From RZYP01 sp964386405 (GTDB taxonomy: Bacteria; Bacillota; Negativicutes; Acidaminococcales; Acidaminococcaceae), in assembly GCA_964386405.1 (NCBI GenBank), contig CAYLRW010000088.1, positions 1 through 5,802 of the forward strand: 5,802 nucleotides of DNA, in the 5' to 3' direction. The notes under the pieces were generated by a model, which did not search any database, was not told the DNA's origin, and saw only the letters and a program-made list of their open reading frames with translations. Below, one piece after another: positions 1 through 5,802 of this stretch (within the stretch, counting starts at the first letter, position 1; every line of letters starts with the position of its first letter). The translations under genes were made by a program, and so were the position numbers.

Positions 1-1
1 A

Positions 2-32
2 GGACGGGGTTGTATGACTATCTTCCCCGTCC
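2..32 (-). terminator. Probable rho-independent terminator hairpin after lpdA, cut by the window edge
   Basis: GGACGGGG at 2-9 pairs perfectly with CCCCGTCC at 25-32, giving an 8-bp G/C-rich stem with a 15-base loop. It begins 9 bases past the lpdA stop, at the expected place for the end of the operon. On the minus strand the T-tract would fall beyond position 1, where only one T is visible, so its presence is not confirmed. The A-rich stretch just before the stem and moderately T-rich sequence on the plus side could let it act in both directions. Confidence 0.6.
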
Positions 33-41
33 CAATTATCT

Positions 42-1445
42 TTATTTCTTTAAATTGACTTGGTGTATCATGTCACCAAAAAGTCCCATCGCTGCCTCCC
101 CGACAGCCTCCGAAAGCGTCGGATGCGGATGAATGCTCACCGCCAGTTGCTCGGCGGTCAGACCGTGTCTTACTGCCAGCACCCCTTCCATGATCAAGTC
201 GCTCGCATGCGGTCCCATGATATGGCAGCCAATAACCTTATGTGTAGCGGCATCGGCAATCAGTTTCACAAGACCGTCAGTCTGACCCATCGTCACAGCT
301 TTGCCGTTACCGGCAAAATTGAACTTGCTGATAACCACTTCTTTACCAGCTGCAACACATTCCTGTTCTGTAAGTCCGACCCAGGAAATTTCCGGTGACG
401 TAAAAATGCAGCCCGGCATAGCGTCATAATCCATGATAGCCTCATGACCGCAGGCGTTTTCAGCCGCAATAATTCCTTGATGGGAAGCAGTATGCGCCAG
501 CATCCACTTGCCGGTAACGTCACCTACCGCGTAAACCCCAGGCACCGAAGTTTCCATTCTTTCATTGACGGTAATGCCATGACGAGTATAGAGAATACCC
601 GCTTTATCCAGCTCCACCTTGTTGAAAATAGGCGTACGGCCAGTTGCCACCAATACCTTTTCAGCAGAAAGCACAGTTTCTTTGCCCTTGCTTTCGACAG
701 TAACATCAAGACCTTCAAGACCACGCTTGATGCCTTTGACCGTACTGCTTGTCATAGTTTTGATAAACTGTTTGCGTAAAGCCAACCCCATGCGTTTCTG
801 CATGTCGGTATCACAAAGCGGCAGAATGTTGGGGGCCATTTCCACAATAGTAACCTCACAGCCAAAACCGGCATAAATACCGGCAAATTCCACGCCGACA
901 GCACCGGCACCGACAATGACAATGCTCTCGGGCACTTCACTCAAGCTCAAAATATCGTCACTATCAATCACACCAGTGGCTTCGCTGCCGGGAATAGGCG
1001 GTTTTGCAGGCACCGAACCTGTTGCCAGAATCACTTTCTCAGCATGTATGCAGCGTTCTTCGCCCGGATTGTCGGTCACAATATGCACGCTGTGAGCGTC
1101 AATCAGATGCGCGGTGCCTTCAACCAATTCTATCTTATTGCTTTTAATCAATTTTTCTATGCCGCTGCGCAGCTGATAGATAACATTGTTCTTACGCTCC
1201 ATGATTTTGTCCCAGTCATAAGCGTATTCGCTGACGAACATGCCAAATTCTTCCGAATGCGTAATATCCTGCCACTTCTCCGCGCTTTTCAGCAAAGTCT
1301 TGGTGGGAATGCAGCCTCTATTCAGGCAAACTCCGCCCAATTCTTTCTTTTCAATCAACAAAACCTTAGCACCAAGCTGTGCTGCACGAATTGCGGCCAC
1401 GTAACCGCCGGTACCTGCTCCGATTACACATACCTGATAGTTCAT
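42..1445 (-). CDS. lpdA: Dihydrolipoyl dehydrogenase (glycine cleavage L-protein / E3)
   Basis: This is a 467-residue FAD-dependent disulfide oxidoreductase that reoxidises the dihydrolipoyl arm of the H-protein (or of a 2-oxoacid dehydrogenase E2) with NAD+. It starts directly with the FAD-binding strand VCVIGAGTGGY. The redox disulfide is GGVCLNRGCIPTK (Cys40, Cys45), the NAD-binding motif is VIVGAGAVGVEFAG (around 177-190), and the second FAD motif is GVYAVGDVTG (303-312). The dimer-interface catalytic pair lies in HPHPTLSEAVGEA (His441, Glu446). There is no fused N-terminal lipoyl domain. An upstream in-frame ATG at 1481 would add 12 residues encoded partly by the ribosome binding site and overlap lipM, so the ATG at 1445 is preferred. 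That leaves a 17-base gap after lipM. Placement at the operon end suggests a copy dedicated to glycine cleavage, although E3 proteins can be shared between complexes. Confidence 0.96.
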   Translation of the reverse strand: MNYQVCVIGAGTGGYVAAIRAAQLGAKVLLIEKKELGGVCLNRGCIPTKTLLKSAEKWQDITHSEEFGMFVSEYAYDWDKIMERKNNVIYQLRSGIEKLIKSNKIELVEGTAHLIDAHSVHIVTDNPGEERCIHAEKVILATGSVPAKPPIPGSEATGVIDSDDILSLSEVPESIVIVGAGAVGVEFAGIYAGFGCEVTIVEMAPNILPLCDTDMQKRMGLALRKQFIKTMTSSTVKGIKRGLEGLDVTVESKGKETVLSAEKVLVATGRTPIFNKVELDKAGILYTRHGITVNERMETSVPGVYAVGDVTGKWMLAHTASHQGIIAAENACGHEAIMDYDAMPGCIFTSPEISWVGLTEQECVAAGKEVVISKFNFAGNGKAVTMGQTDGLVKLIADAATHKVIGCHIMGPHASDLIMEGVLAVRHGLTAEQLAVSIHPHPTLSEAVGEAAMGLFGDMIHQVNLKK

Positions 1446-1452
1446 TTTTCCG

Positions 1453-1458
1453 CCTCCC
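1453..1458 (-). promoter_or_regulatory. Ribosome binding site of lpdA, deciding its start
   Basis: The minus strand reads GGGAGG, followed by 7 bases and then the ATG at 1445. In the longer open frame beginning at 1481 this site would be translated as Leu-Gly-Gly-Gly, which shows that the upstream ATG is not the real start. Confidence 0.88.
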
Positions 1459-1462
1459 AATT

Positions 1463-2332
1463 TTATCTTTTCAGCGTCCAAGCATCTTGGGTATATTTTG
1501 TACCAGCTAATTCTCCGGCCATTTCTTTTTCCACAGCAGTCAGCTCTCCTCCAGCCAGTTCAATACCCAACGCTTCAGCAAAACCTGCTTCCATAGCAAG
1601 ACGCGCTTCATCCCAGGTCACATTTCTTCCTAAAGCTGTTTTCAAGTCCATCACACGCTTTTTAAGCATACTGCAGGTTTTCTCCTTTTCTTCGCTATTC
1701 ACCTGCAAGATTCCTGCCAACTGTTCAGCAGAAAAAGCAAGTAAAATGGAACCATGCTGCAAAATTACCCCATGCTTGCGCACCTGTGCGCTGCCAATCA
1801 GTTTCTTCTGACTAACTGTCAGTTCATAATGCGAAGGCGCATCAAAACAAGCCGCCGATGCTGGCTGTGGTATCTTGTGCGCATAAGCCGCCTGCGGCTT
1901 TGTCATTTCTGCGGTCAGTCCCAACTTTGCCAGACCAAGCAGCAGGCCACGGCTCAAATAACGGTAGGAAGCAGTAATCGTCATCGGCATATCAGGGTAA
2001 TCCTCACCGACGATAATACTATAAGTAAGTTCTTTGGCATGCAGGACAGCACGACCGCCGGTCAGACGCCGTACCACATCAATCCCTTGTTCCTGGCAGG
2101 CAGCAAAATTAATCTCGCGCTCGCCGTGCTGAAAATAGCCGATACTGACAGCAGCAGGCTGCCAGCCATAAAAACGAATCGTCGGCGGCACCAACTTAGA
2201 CGCATAAGAACGCATAATTGCTTCGTCTGTCGCCATATTGGCAGCAGCCGTTTGAAACCCGGAATTGATTAAGCGCCAGGAAGCTGCGCCTTTTCTGTAT
2301 TGAGCAGTCTGCCATTGCACTCCACTCAGCAT
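1463..2332 (-). CDS. lipM: Octanoyl-[acyl carrier protein]:protein N-octanoyltransferase, LipM type
   Basis: This is a 289-residue protein of the biotin/lipoate A/B protein ligase fold. LipM moves octanoyl from acyl carrier protein onto a lysine of the glycine cleavage H-protein through a cysteine thioester. Family signatures are WRLINSG (19-25), NMATDEAI (32-39), IRFYGWQPAAVSIGYFQ (52-68), VVRRLTGGRAVLH (86-98) and ELTYSI. ACFDAPSHYELTV carries the presumed nucleophile Cys162, and KKLIGSAQ (176-183) the conserved lysine, followed by LQHGSILL. The cysteine and the lack of a lipoate-ligase accessory domain favour LipM over LplA. LipL, which moves octanoyl from H-protein to E2, is less likely by motif and context. 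About 18 residues precede WRLINSG, somewhat more than in Bacillus LipM, but no better in-frame start is seen. The ATG overlaps the preceding stop by 7 bases with only a weak G-rich site, so translation probably depends on coupling. Confidence 0.88.
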   Translation of the reverse strand: MLSGVQWQTAQYRKGAASWRLINSGFQTAAANMATDEAIMRSYASKLVPPTIRFYGWQPAAVSIGYFQHGEREINFAACQEQGIDVVRRLTGGRAVLHAKELTYSIIVGEDYPDMPMTITASYRYLSRGLLLGLAKLGLTAEMTKPQAAYAHKIPQPASAACFDAPSHYELTVSQKKLIGSAQVRKHGVILQHGSILLAFSAEQLAGILQVNSEEKEKTCSMLKKRVMDLKTALGRNVTWDEARLAMEAGFAEALGIELAGGELTAVEKEMAGELAGTKYTQDAWTLKR

Positions 2333-3279
2333 CCTGCCACCCCACTTTCGGCGAAAGCCAGTTCCAATTCTTCTGCCGTCAAAGGTCTGTGGTAATTGTA
2401 GAGAACGTCGCGAGGCTTCTCATTATAATAGGGGCGATTGCAGTCCTCGCAGCCTGTAGTGCGGAAAGCATGACCATCAGCCAAAACCGCCCGTAAGGAC
2501 GGCACATTGATTTTGGTGATGCGTTCATCTTCACATGCAACAACTGTTGCCGCATAGCCTTTCTTCAATAACTCCAAGCCTATCTGCAAGCGACGATAAC
2601 TGCCTCTGTCCGGTGGCTGCCGGTCAGCAAATTTAGTGCCCTTGAGCGGCGTAAAAGCAAAAAGTCCGACCGTTATCTGACGCTTGTAACATTCGCAGAT
2701 AACCTGCCACATTTCTTTTTCGGTTTCACCCAAGCCTACAATCAGATGCGTCGTCATTCGGCCGGGGAAACGTTCTGCGCAAGCACATAGTAAGTCCCAG
2801 CGATTTTGCCAGGAACCCCCTTTGATGGAGGCAAAAAGTTCCGGTGTCGCAACATCAAGGGCAAGACCCAAACGTGACGCACCTTTGGCAAAAAGCTCCG
2901 CCGCTTCTTCTACAGTCGAGAAATGGCTGGAAACCACTACCGGCAAATCACCATATTTTTTGAATTCGTCCAATGCCCTGATGACCAGAGCATGACTGTC
3001 AGGCGTATTCACTACCTGCAGGCAGGCCCTCTTTATCTTGCCAGCCTGAAAAGCCAGGCCAATATTTCTGATAGCCTCTGCCTCAGGTGTTTCTTCCCAA
3101 GCTACGCGTGATAGAAACTTACTTTGCGTAGTGCTGTCACGCGCCTGAGCGCAAAAAGCACAGTTGCGCATACAGTGTTCACCCAGCATAACGTAAGCTG
3201 TCGTCGGCAGTGCGTCTATTTTTAACTGTCGGGCACCGACTGCTCCAGCCGTGCCGATTGATAATTTCCAATCACTCAT
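2326..3279 (-). CDS. Radical SAM protein, probable LipS1-type subunit of a two-protein lipoyl synthase (biotin synthase-like)
   Basis: From the ATG at 3279 this is a 317-residue radical SAM protein. The triad CMRNCAFC (Cys36, Cys40, Cys43) is followed by AQARDSTTQSKFLSRV, a BioB-like pattern, so automatic annotation may call it biotin synthase. HLIVGLGET (178-186) fits the glycine-rich SAM-contacting strand. FTPLKGTKFADRQPP (209-223) is shared in pattern with the upstream paralogue. The C-terminal part has TTGCEDCNRPYYNE (Cys277, Cys280) and the last residue is Cys317, which are candidate auxiliary-cluster ligands. Lying between its paralogue and lipM in a glycine cleavage operon, it is inferred to be one half of LipS1/LipS2, not a biotin enzyme, since no other biotin gene is visible. 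The chosen ATG overlaps the upstream stop as ATGA, with GGGAG 11 bases upstream. A GTG at 3291 would add four residues but lacks a ribosome binding site. Catalytic roles of the two halves are not readable from sequence. Confidence 0.74.
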   Translation of the reverse strand: MSDWKLSIGTAGAVGARQLKIDALPTTAYVMLGEHCMRNCAFCAQARDSTTQSKFLSRVAWEETPEAEAIRNIGLAFQAGKIKRACLQVVNTPDSHALVIRALDEFKKYGDLPVVVSSHFSTVEEAAELFAKGASRLGLALDVATPELFASIKGGSWQNRWDLLCACAERFPGRMTTHLIVGLGETEKEMWQVICECYKRQITVGLFAFTPLKGTKFADRQPPDRGSYRRLQIGLELLKKGYAATVVACEDERITKINVPSLRAVLADGHAFRTTGCEDCNRPYYNEKPRDVLYNYHRPLTAEELELAFAESGVAGC

Positions 3280-4130
3280 AAAACGCAGCACTCCCAGCTT
3301 TCTTTGATAGTCAGACCCAGTTCACGTGCTCTTGCCAACGCAGCTGCTGTTGGCTGAACAATGCCATTAATACCGGCTTCTATTGCCGCTTTGTCGAGTT
3401 CACTTCGATAAGTTCCTCCCGGCCGCATACAGCCAAGGAATAGCGGCGTTTCAGGCAGCAAAGTTCGCGCTTCGCTAAGCAGTTCCACAACTTCGGTCAG
3501 TGCCGGCGGATTACATTCGGCATATTCTGTGCCCTTTGTCGGCATGAAAACAATAAAAATCAATCTTTCCAGGCCTTCAGCTGCCAATAAGCGCAGAGCT
3601 TCGCGTTCACCACGCAGCTTGCCGCCATTCAAGCCAATACAGATATGCGGTGCGACATGCGTGCAGTATTTCTTTAGCAAGCGGTAACAGGCAAGGTAAT
3701 CCTCTACCGTTTTATTTAATTTCAAAGTTTCTTTAATCGTCAGATCATCACCAAGAAAATCAAAAGAAACAACATCGGCCAGCGGCGCGACTGCCTTAAT
3801 TTCTTCTTCAGACAAAAGCCCGACATGGAAATTATAGCGATGTTCACCTTTGAGCTGTGCCAGCTTGGTCAATTTATCCATGACCGCGACTTTACCGCTC
3901 AAATCACAGCCACCGCTGATCAGGCAGCTTGATCCCTTAATATCTTCTGTTTTTTCGAGTCCTGACAAAGGCGTCATCTTAGACAAATAATGCCCACCGC
4001 AGTGGGCACATTTGAGGGCGCAGGCCGCTCCGGTTACGCTGATGCTTTCCGTATCCTGCGGCCTTGCTACCAAAAGTTCCGGCGCAAAATTTTGATGACG
4101 AATTTGCCAGGCAGCCGTCAAGGCTCCCAT
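3276..4130 (-). CDS. Radical SAM protein, probable LipS2-type subunit of a two-protein lipoyl synthase
   Basis: This is a 284-residue cytoplasmic radical SAM enzyme. The triad CALKCAHC (Cys37, Cys41, Cys44; CX3CX2C) should bind the [4Fe-4S] cluster that cleaves SAM. Further cysteines lie in SSCLISGGCD (Cys69, Cys75), LGCMRPGG (Cys234) and the tail WECCVL (Cys281, Cys282), and some may hold an auxiliary cluster. FMPTKGTEYAECNPP (195-209) matches a segment of the neighbouring radical SAM protein, so the two are paralogues. LipA is excluded: no cysteine precedes the triad, whereas LipA carries an N-terminal CX4CX5C. The position between gcvPB and an octanoyltransferase gene argues for sulfur insertion into the octanoyl-H-protein, as in LipS1/LipS2. 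Which paralogue is LipS1 and which LipS2 is tentative and rests mainly on size and order. The ATG overlaps gcvPB by 13 bases and has no clear Shine-Dalgarno site. A TTG three codons later overlaps the gcvPB stop as TTGA and is an alternative. Confidence 0.72.
   Translation of the reverse strand: MGALTAAWQIRHQNFAPELLVARPQDTESISVTGAACALKCAHCGGHYLSKMTPLSGLEKTEDIKGSSCLISGGCDLSGKVAVMDKLTKLAQLKGEHRYNFHVGLLSEEEIKAVAPLADVVSFDFLGDDLTIKETLKLNKTVEDYLACYRLLKKYCTHVAPHICIGLNGGKLRGEREALRLLAAEGLERLIFIVFMPTKGTEYAECNPPALTEVVELLSEARTLLPETPLFLGCMRPGGTYRSELDKAAIEAGINGIVQPTAAALARARELGLTIKESWECCVL
3291..3295 (-). promoter_or_regulatory. Probable ribosome binding site of the LipS1-type gene
   Basis: The minus strand reads GGGAG, 11 bases before the ATG at 3279, within the end of the upstream radical SAM gene. 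The spacing is slightly long. It overlaps the alternative GTG start at 3291, which therefore has no Shine-Dalgarno site of its own, and this favours the ATG. Confidence 0.5.
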
Positions 4131-5560
4131 CTTACTACCGGTTTGCGGGCAGCCAGAGTTTCATCCAGACGGCTGACAATGGTATTGTGCGGTGCCGTGT
4201 GAACAATTTCCGGATTTTCTGCCGCTTCCTGTGCTATTTTCTTCATCGCGTCGATAAAGCCGTCCAAAGTCTCTTTGCTTTCCGATTCCGTAGGCTCGAT
4301 CATCAGAGCTTCCTCCACTATCAACGGGAAGTAAATTGTTGGCGGATGATAGCCATAATCGAGCAGCCGTTTGGCAATATCCAAAGTATGAATACCGTGT
4401 TCTTGCTGCTTCTTGGAAGTCAGCACACATTCATGCATGCAGAAACGGTCAAACGGTGAATCAAAAGCTTCTGACAGCATTTTTTTGCAATAATTGGCAT
4501 TGAGGACTGCATCCTCACTTGTCTGACGCAGGCCAGCAGCGCCCATCGTCAGGATATAGGCATAAGCTCTCACGATAACACCGAAATTACCGTGGAAAGC
4601 ATGCACCTTGCCGATGCTTTTTGCCGATTTTGCCCAAACATATTTGTCACCCTGCTTCTCCACATGCGGATCAGGGAGAAATGGCAGCAATCTTTCCTTC
4701 ACACCGATTGGCCCGGAACCAGGTCCGCCGCCGCCGTGTGGTGTAGCGAAAGTTTTATGCAGATTGAGATGCACAACATCAAAACCCATATCACCCGGAC
4801 GCACTATGCCCATAATAGCGTTGGAATTAGCGCCATCGTAATAAAGCAAACCGCCGGCATCATGAACAATCTTGGCAATAGCTTCTATCTTGCTTTCAAA
4901 AAGTCCTAAAGTACTTGGATTCGTCAGCATCAAAGCAGCGGTATCAGGACCGACAGCTGCCTTCAGCGCTTCCAGGTCAATCGAACCGTCCGCTTCGGAT
5001 TTTATTTCTACGGCCTCCATGCCGCACATCGCCGCAGAAGCTGGATTCGTGCCATGAGCCGAATCCGGTACGATAACCTTCGTACGTGCCAGGTCACCAC
5101 GGTCACGATGGTAAGCACGAATAAGTTTTAAACCGGTCAGTTCGCCATGTGCTCCGGCTACAGGCTGCAGCGTAACACCTGCCATGCCGGCAATTTCAGC
5201 CAGACTCTCTTCCATTTTGAAGAGCACTTCCATCGCACCCTGTACCGTGTCTGCCGATTGCAGCGGATGCAAAAGTGCAAGGCCTGGATAGCGCGCAATA
5301 TCCTCATTGACTTTCGGATTATATTTCATTGTGCAGGAACCAAGAGGATAAAAACCTGTATCAACACCGAAATTACGATTGGACAGCTGCGTATAATGAC
5401 GCATCAGCTCCAGTTGGCTGACTTCCGGCAAAGCTGCCTTCGCCGTACGCAAATATTTTGCCGGCAATAAGTCCGCCGCCAACGGCACATCACAAGCAGG
5501 CAGGTCTATCGCTTTACGTCCAGGTTTACCTAATTCGAATAATAAAGGCTGCTCGTTCAT
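4118..5560 (-). CDS. gcvPB: Glycine dehydrogenase (decarboxylating) subunit 2
   Basis: This 480-residue protein is the PLP-carrying subunit of the split P-protein. With subunit 1 it decarboxylates glycine and transfers the aminomethyl group to the lipoyl arm of the H-protein in the cytoplasm. The length is normal for the family. Visible hallmarks are RNFGVDTGFYPLGSCTMKYNP (residues 62-82), the PLP-domain segment PDSAHGTNPASA (165-176), YYDGANSNA (240-248), and the cofactor lysine in NLHKTFATPHGGGGPGSGP, where Lys269 should form the Schiff base, followed by a Gly-rich loop. The C-terminal region contains HAFHGNFGV and ends in PVVRWEP, as is typical. The ATG overlaps the gcvPA stop by 4 bases and has a GGAGG 7 bases upstream, so the start is firm. 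Its own stop overlaps the next gene by 13 bases. The reading frame is intact with no missing key residue. Confidence 0.97.
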   Translation of the reverse strand: MNEQPLLFELGKPGRKAIDLPACDVPLAADLLPAKYLRTAKAALPEVSQLELMRHYTQLSNRNFGVDTGFYPLGSCTMKYNPKVNEDIARYPGLALLHPLQSADTVQGAMEVLFKMEESLAEIAGMAGVTLQPVAGAHGELTGLKLIRAYHRDRGDLARTKVIVPDSAHGTNPASAAMCGMEAVEIKSEADGSIDLEALKAAVGPDTAALMLTNPSTLGLFESKIEAIAKIVHDAGGLLYYDGANSNAIMGIVRPGDMGFDVVHLNLHKTFATPHGGGGPGSGPIGVKERLLPFLPDPHVEKQGDKYVWAKSAKSIGKVHAFHGNFGVIVRAYAYILTMGAAGLRQTSEDAVLNANYCKKMLSEAFDSPFDRFCMHECVLTSKKQQEHGIHTLDIAKRLLDYGYHPPTIYFPLIVEEALMIEPTESESKETLDGFIDAMKKIAQEAAENPEIVHTAPHNTIVSRLDETLAARKPVVRWEP

Positions 5561-5802
5561 TTCAACGCCTCCAATCCAGCTGCCAAGGCGTCAATTTCAG
5601 CTTTGGTTCTTTTCTCCGTGACACAAACCAGCATATGCCCGGCCAATTCCGGATAATATTCGCCCAAATCAAGGCCGCCGATAATTTTTTCCTTCAAAAG
5701 TTCTTTGTTCACTTCTGCTACAGGTTTTGCAAGTTTAACGACAAATTCCTGGAAGAACGGTGCAGCAAAAGCTGGTTTGGCAGCGCCGGTTTTCAAAATT
5801 TC
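5557..5802 (-). CDS. gcvPA: Glycine dehydrogenase (decarboxylating) subunit 1, C-terminal fragment (runs off right edge)
   Basis: This is the last 81 codons of subunit 1 of the two-subunit, PLP-dependent glycine decarboxylase (P-protein) of the glycine cleavage system. The frame is open to the window edge, so the start lies outside. The visible part matches the conserved end of GcvPA: a segment around FFQEFVVKL, then KEKIIGGLDLG, YYPEL, and a final HMLVCVTEKRTKAEID before the stop. In this family subunit 1 supports the heterotetramer and the PLP lysine lies in subunit 2. The TGA stop overlaps the gcvPB ATG as ATGA, and the gcvPB ribosome binding site lies inside its last codons, which implies coupled synthesis of the two subunits. 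A TTG at 5794-5796 is not a plausible start, because homologous sequence continues upstream of it. The identification is confident, although only the tail is seen. Confidence 0.93.
   Translation of the reverse strand, partial: EILKTGAAKPAFAAPFFQEFVVKLAKPVAEVNKELLKEKIIGGLDLGEYYPELAGHMLVCVTEKRTKAEIDALAAGLEALK
5568..5572 (-). promoter_or_regulatory. Ribosome binding site of gcvPB
   Basis: On the minus strand the sequence reads GGAGG, 7 bases before the gcvPB ATG, inside the last codons of gcvPA. It is a near-consensus Shine-Dalgarno site and fixes the gcvPB start at 5560, where start and stop overlap as ATGA. Confidence 0.85.

Noticed and set aside
1463..1481. Overlap of lpdA with lipM
   Set aside because: It arises only from choosing the upstream ATG at 1481; the ribosome binding site at 1453-1458 supports the ATG at 1445.
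1044..1811. Plus-strand open frame of 255 codons opposite lpdA and lipM
   Set aside because: It is antisense to two strongly conserved genes and straddles their junction. Its product is low-complexity, Phe/Ser/Ala-rich and resembles no family. It is a by-product of codon use on the minus strand.
1463..2332. Lipoate-protein ligase LplA
   Set aside because: The ACFDAPS cysteine motif and lack of an accessory C-terminal domain fit the cysteine-dependent octanoyltransferase LipM better.
2326..3279. Biotin synthase (BioB)
   Set aside because: The region after the radical SAM triad resembles BioB, but there are no biotin genes nearby, a paralogue sits next to it, and the operon is devoted to glycine cleavage and lipoylation.
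2326..4130. Classical lipoyl synthase LipA
   Set aside because: Neither protein has the N-terminal CX4CX5C auxiliary-cluster motif; the first cysteine in each is that of the CX3CX2C triad.
4064..4459. Plus-strand open frame of 131 codons opposite the end of gcvPB and the start of the next gene
   Set aside because: It is antisense to conserved coding sequence, has no ribosome binding site and no recognisable protein features.

Overview
This window is the distal part of one tightly packed operon, read entirely on the minus strand. It joins the glycine cleavage system (GCS) to assembly of its lipoyl cofactor. In transcription order, from the right edge leftward, it holds: the 3' end of gcvPA (P-protein subunit 1), a complete gcvPB (P-protein subunit 2), two different radical SAM proteins, a LipM-type octanoyltransferase, and lpdA (dihydrolipoyl dehydrogenase, the L-protein). 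A G/C-rich hairpin follows lpdA at the left edge and probably ends the transcript. There is no intergenic stretch above about 40 bases and no credible gene on the plus strand.

The genes form one working unit. The P-protein decarboxylates glycine and passes aminomethyl to the lipoyl arm of the H-protein, and LpdA reoxidises that arm. LipM would place octanoyl on the H-protein. The two radical SAM proteins are best explained as the two halves of the non-classical lipoyl synthase LipS1/LipS2, which inserts two sulfurs into the octanoyl chain and replaces the single-protein LipA. LipS1/LipS2 was first shown experimentally in Thermococcus, where both proteins had been annotated as biotin synthase. 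The assignment here rests on context, CX3CX2C motifs and a motif shared by the two proteins. I could not run a homology search. H- and T-protein genes are not visible and would be expected upstream, beyond the right edge.

The split P-protein (gcvPA/gcvPB), strong GGAGG ribosome binding sites and a LipM enzyme point to a Bacillota-type (Firmicutes) anaerobe. The moderate GC content, roughly half by eye, and the protein style would suit the Negativicutes or a related clostridial lineage, but that finer placement is a guess. Four of the five gene junctions overlap by 4 to 13 bases, and the fifth has a 17-base gap carrying a good ribosome binding site, so translational coupling is likely throughout.
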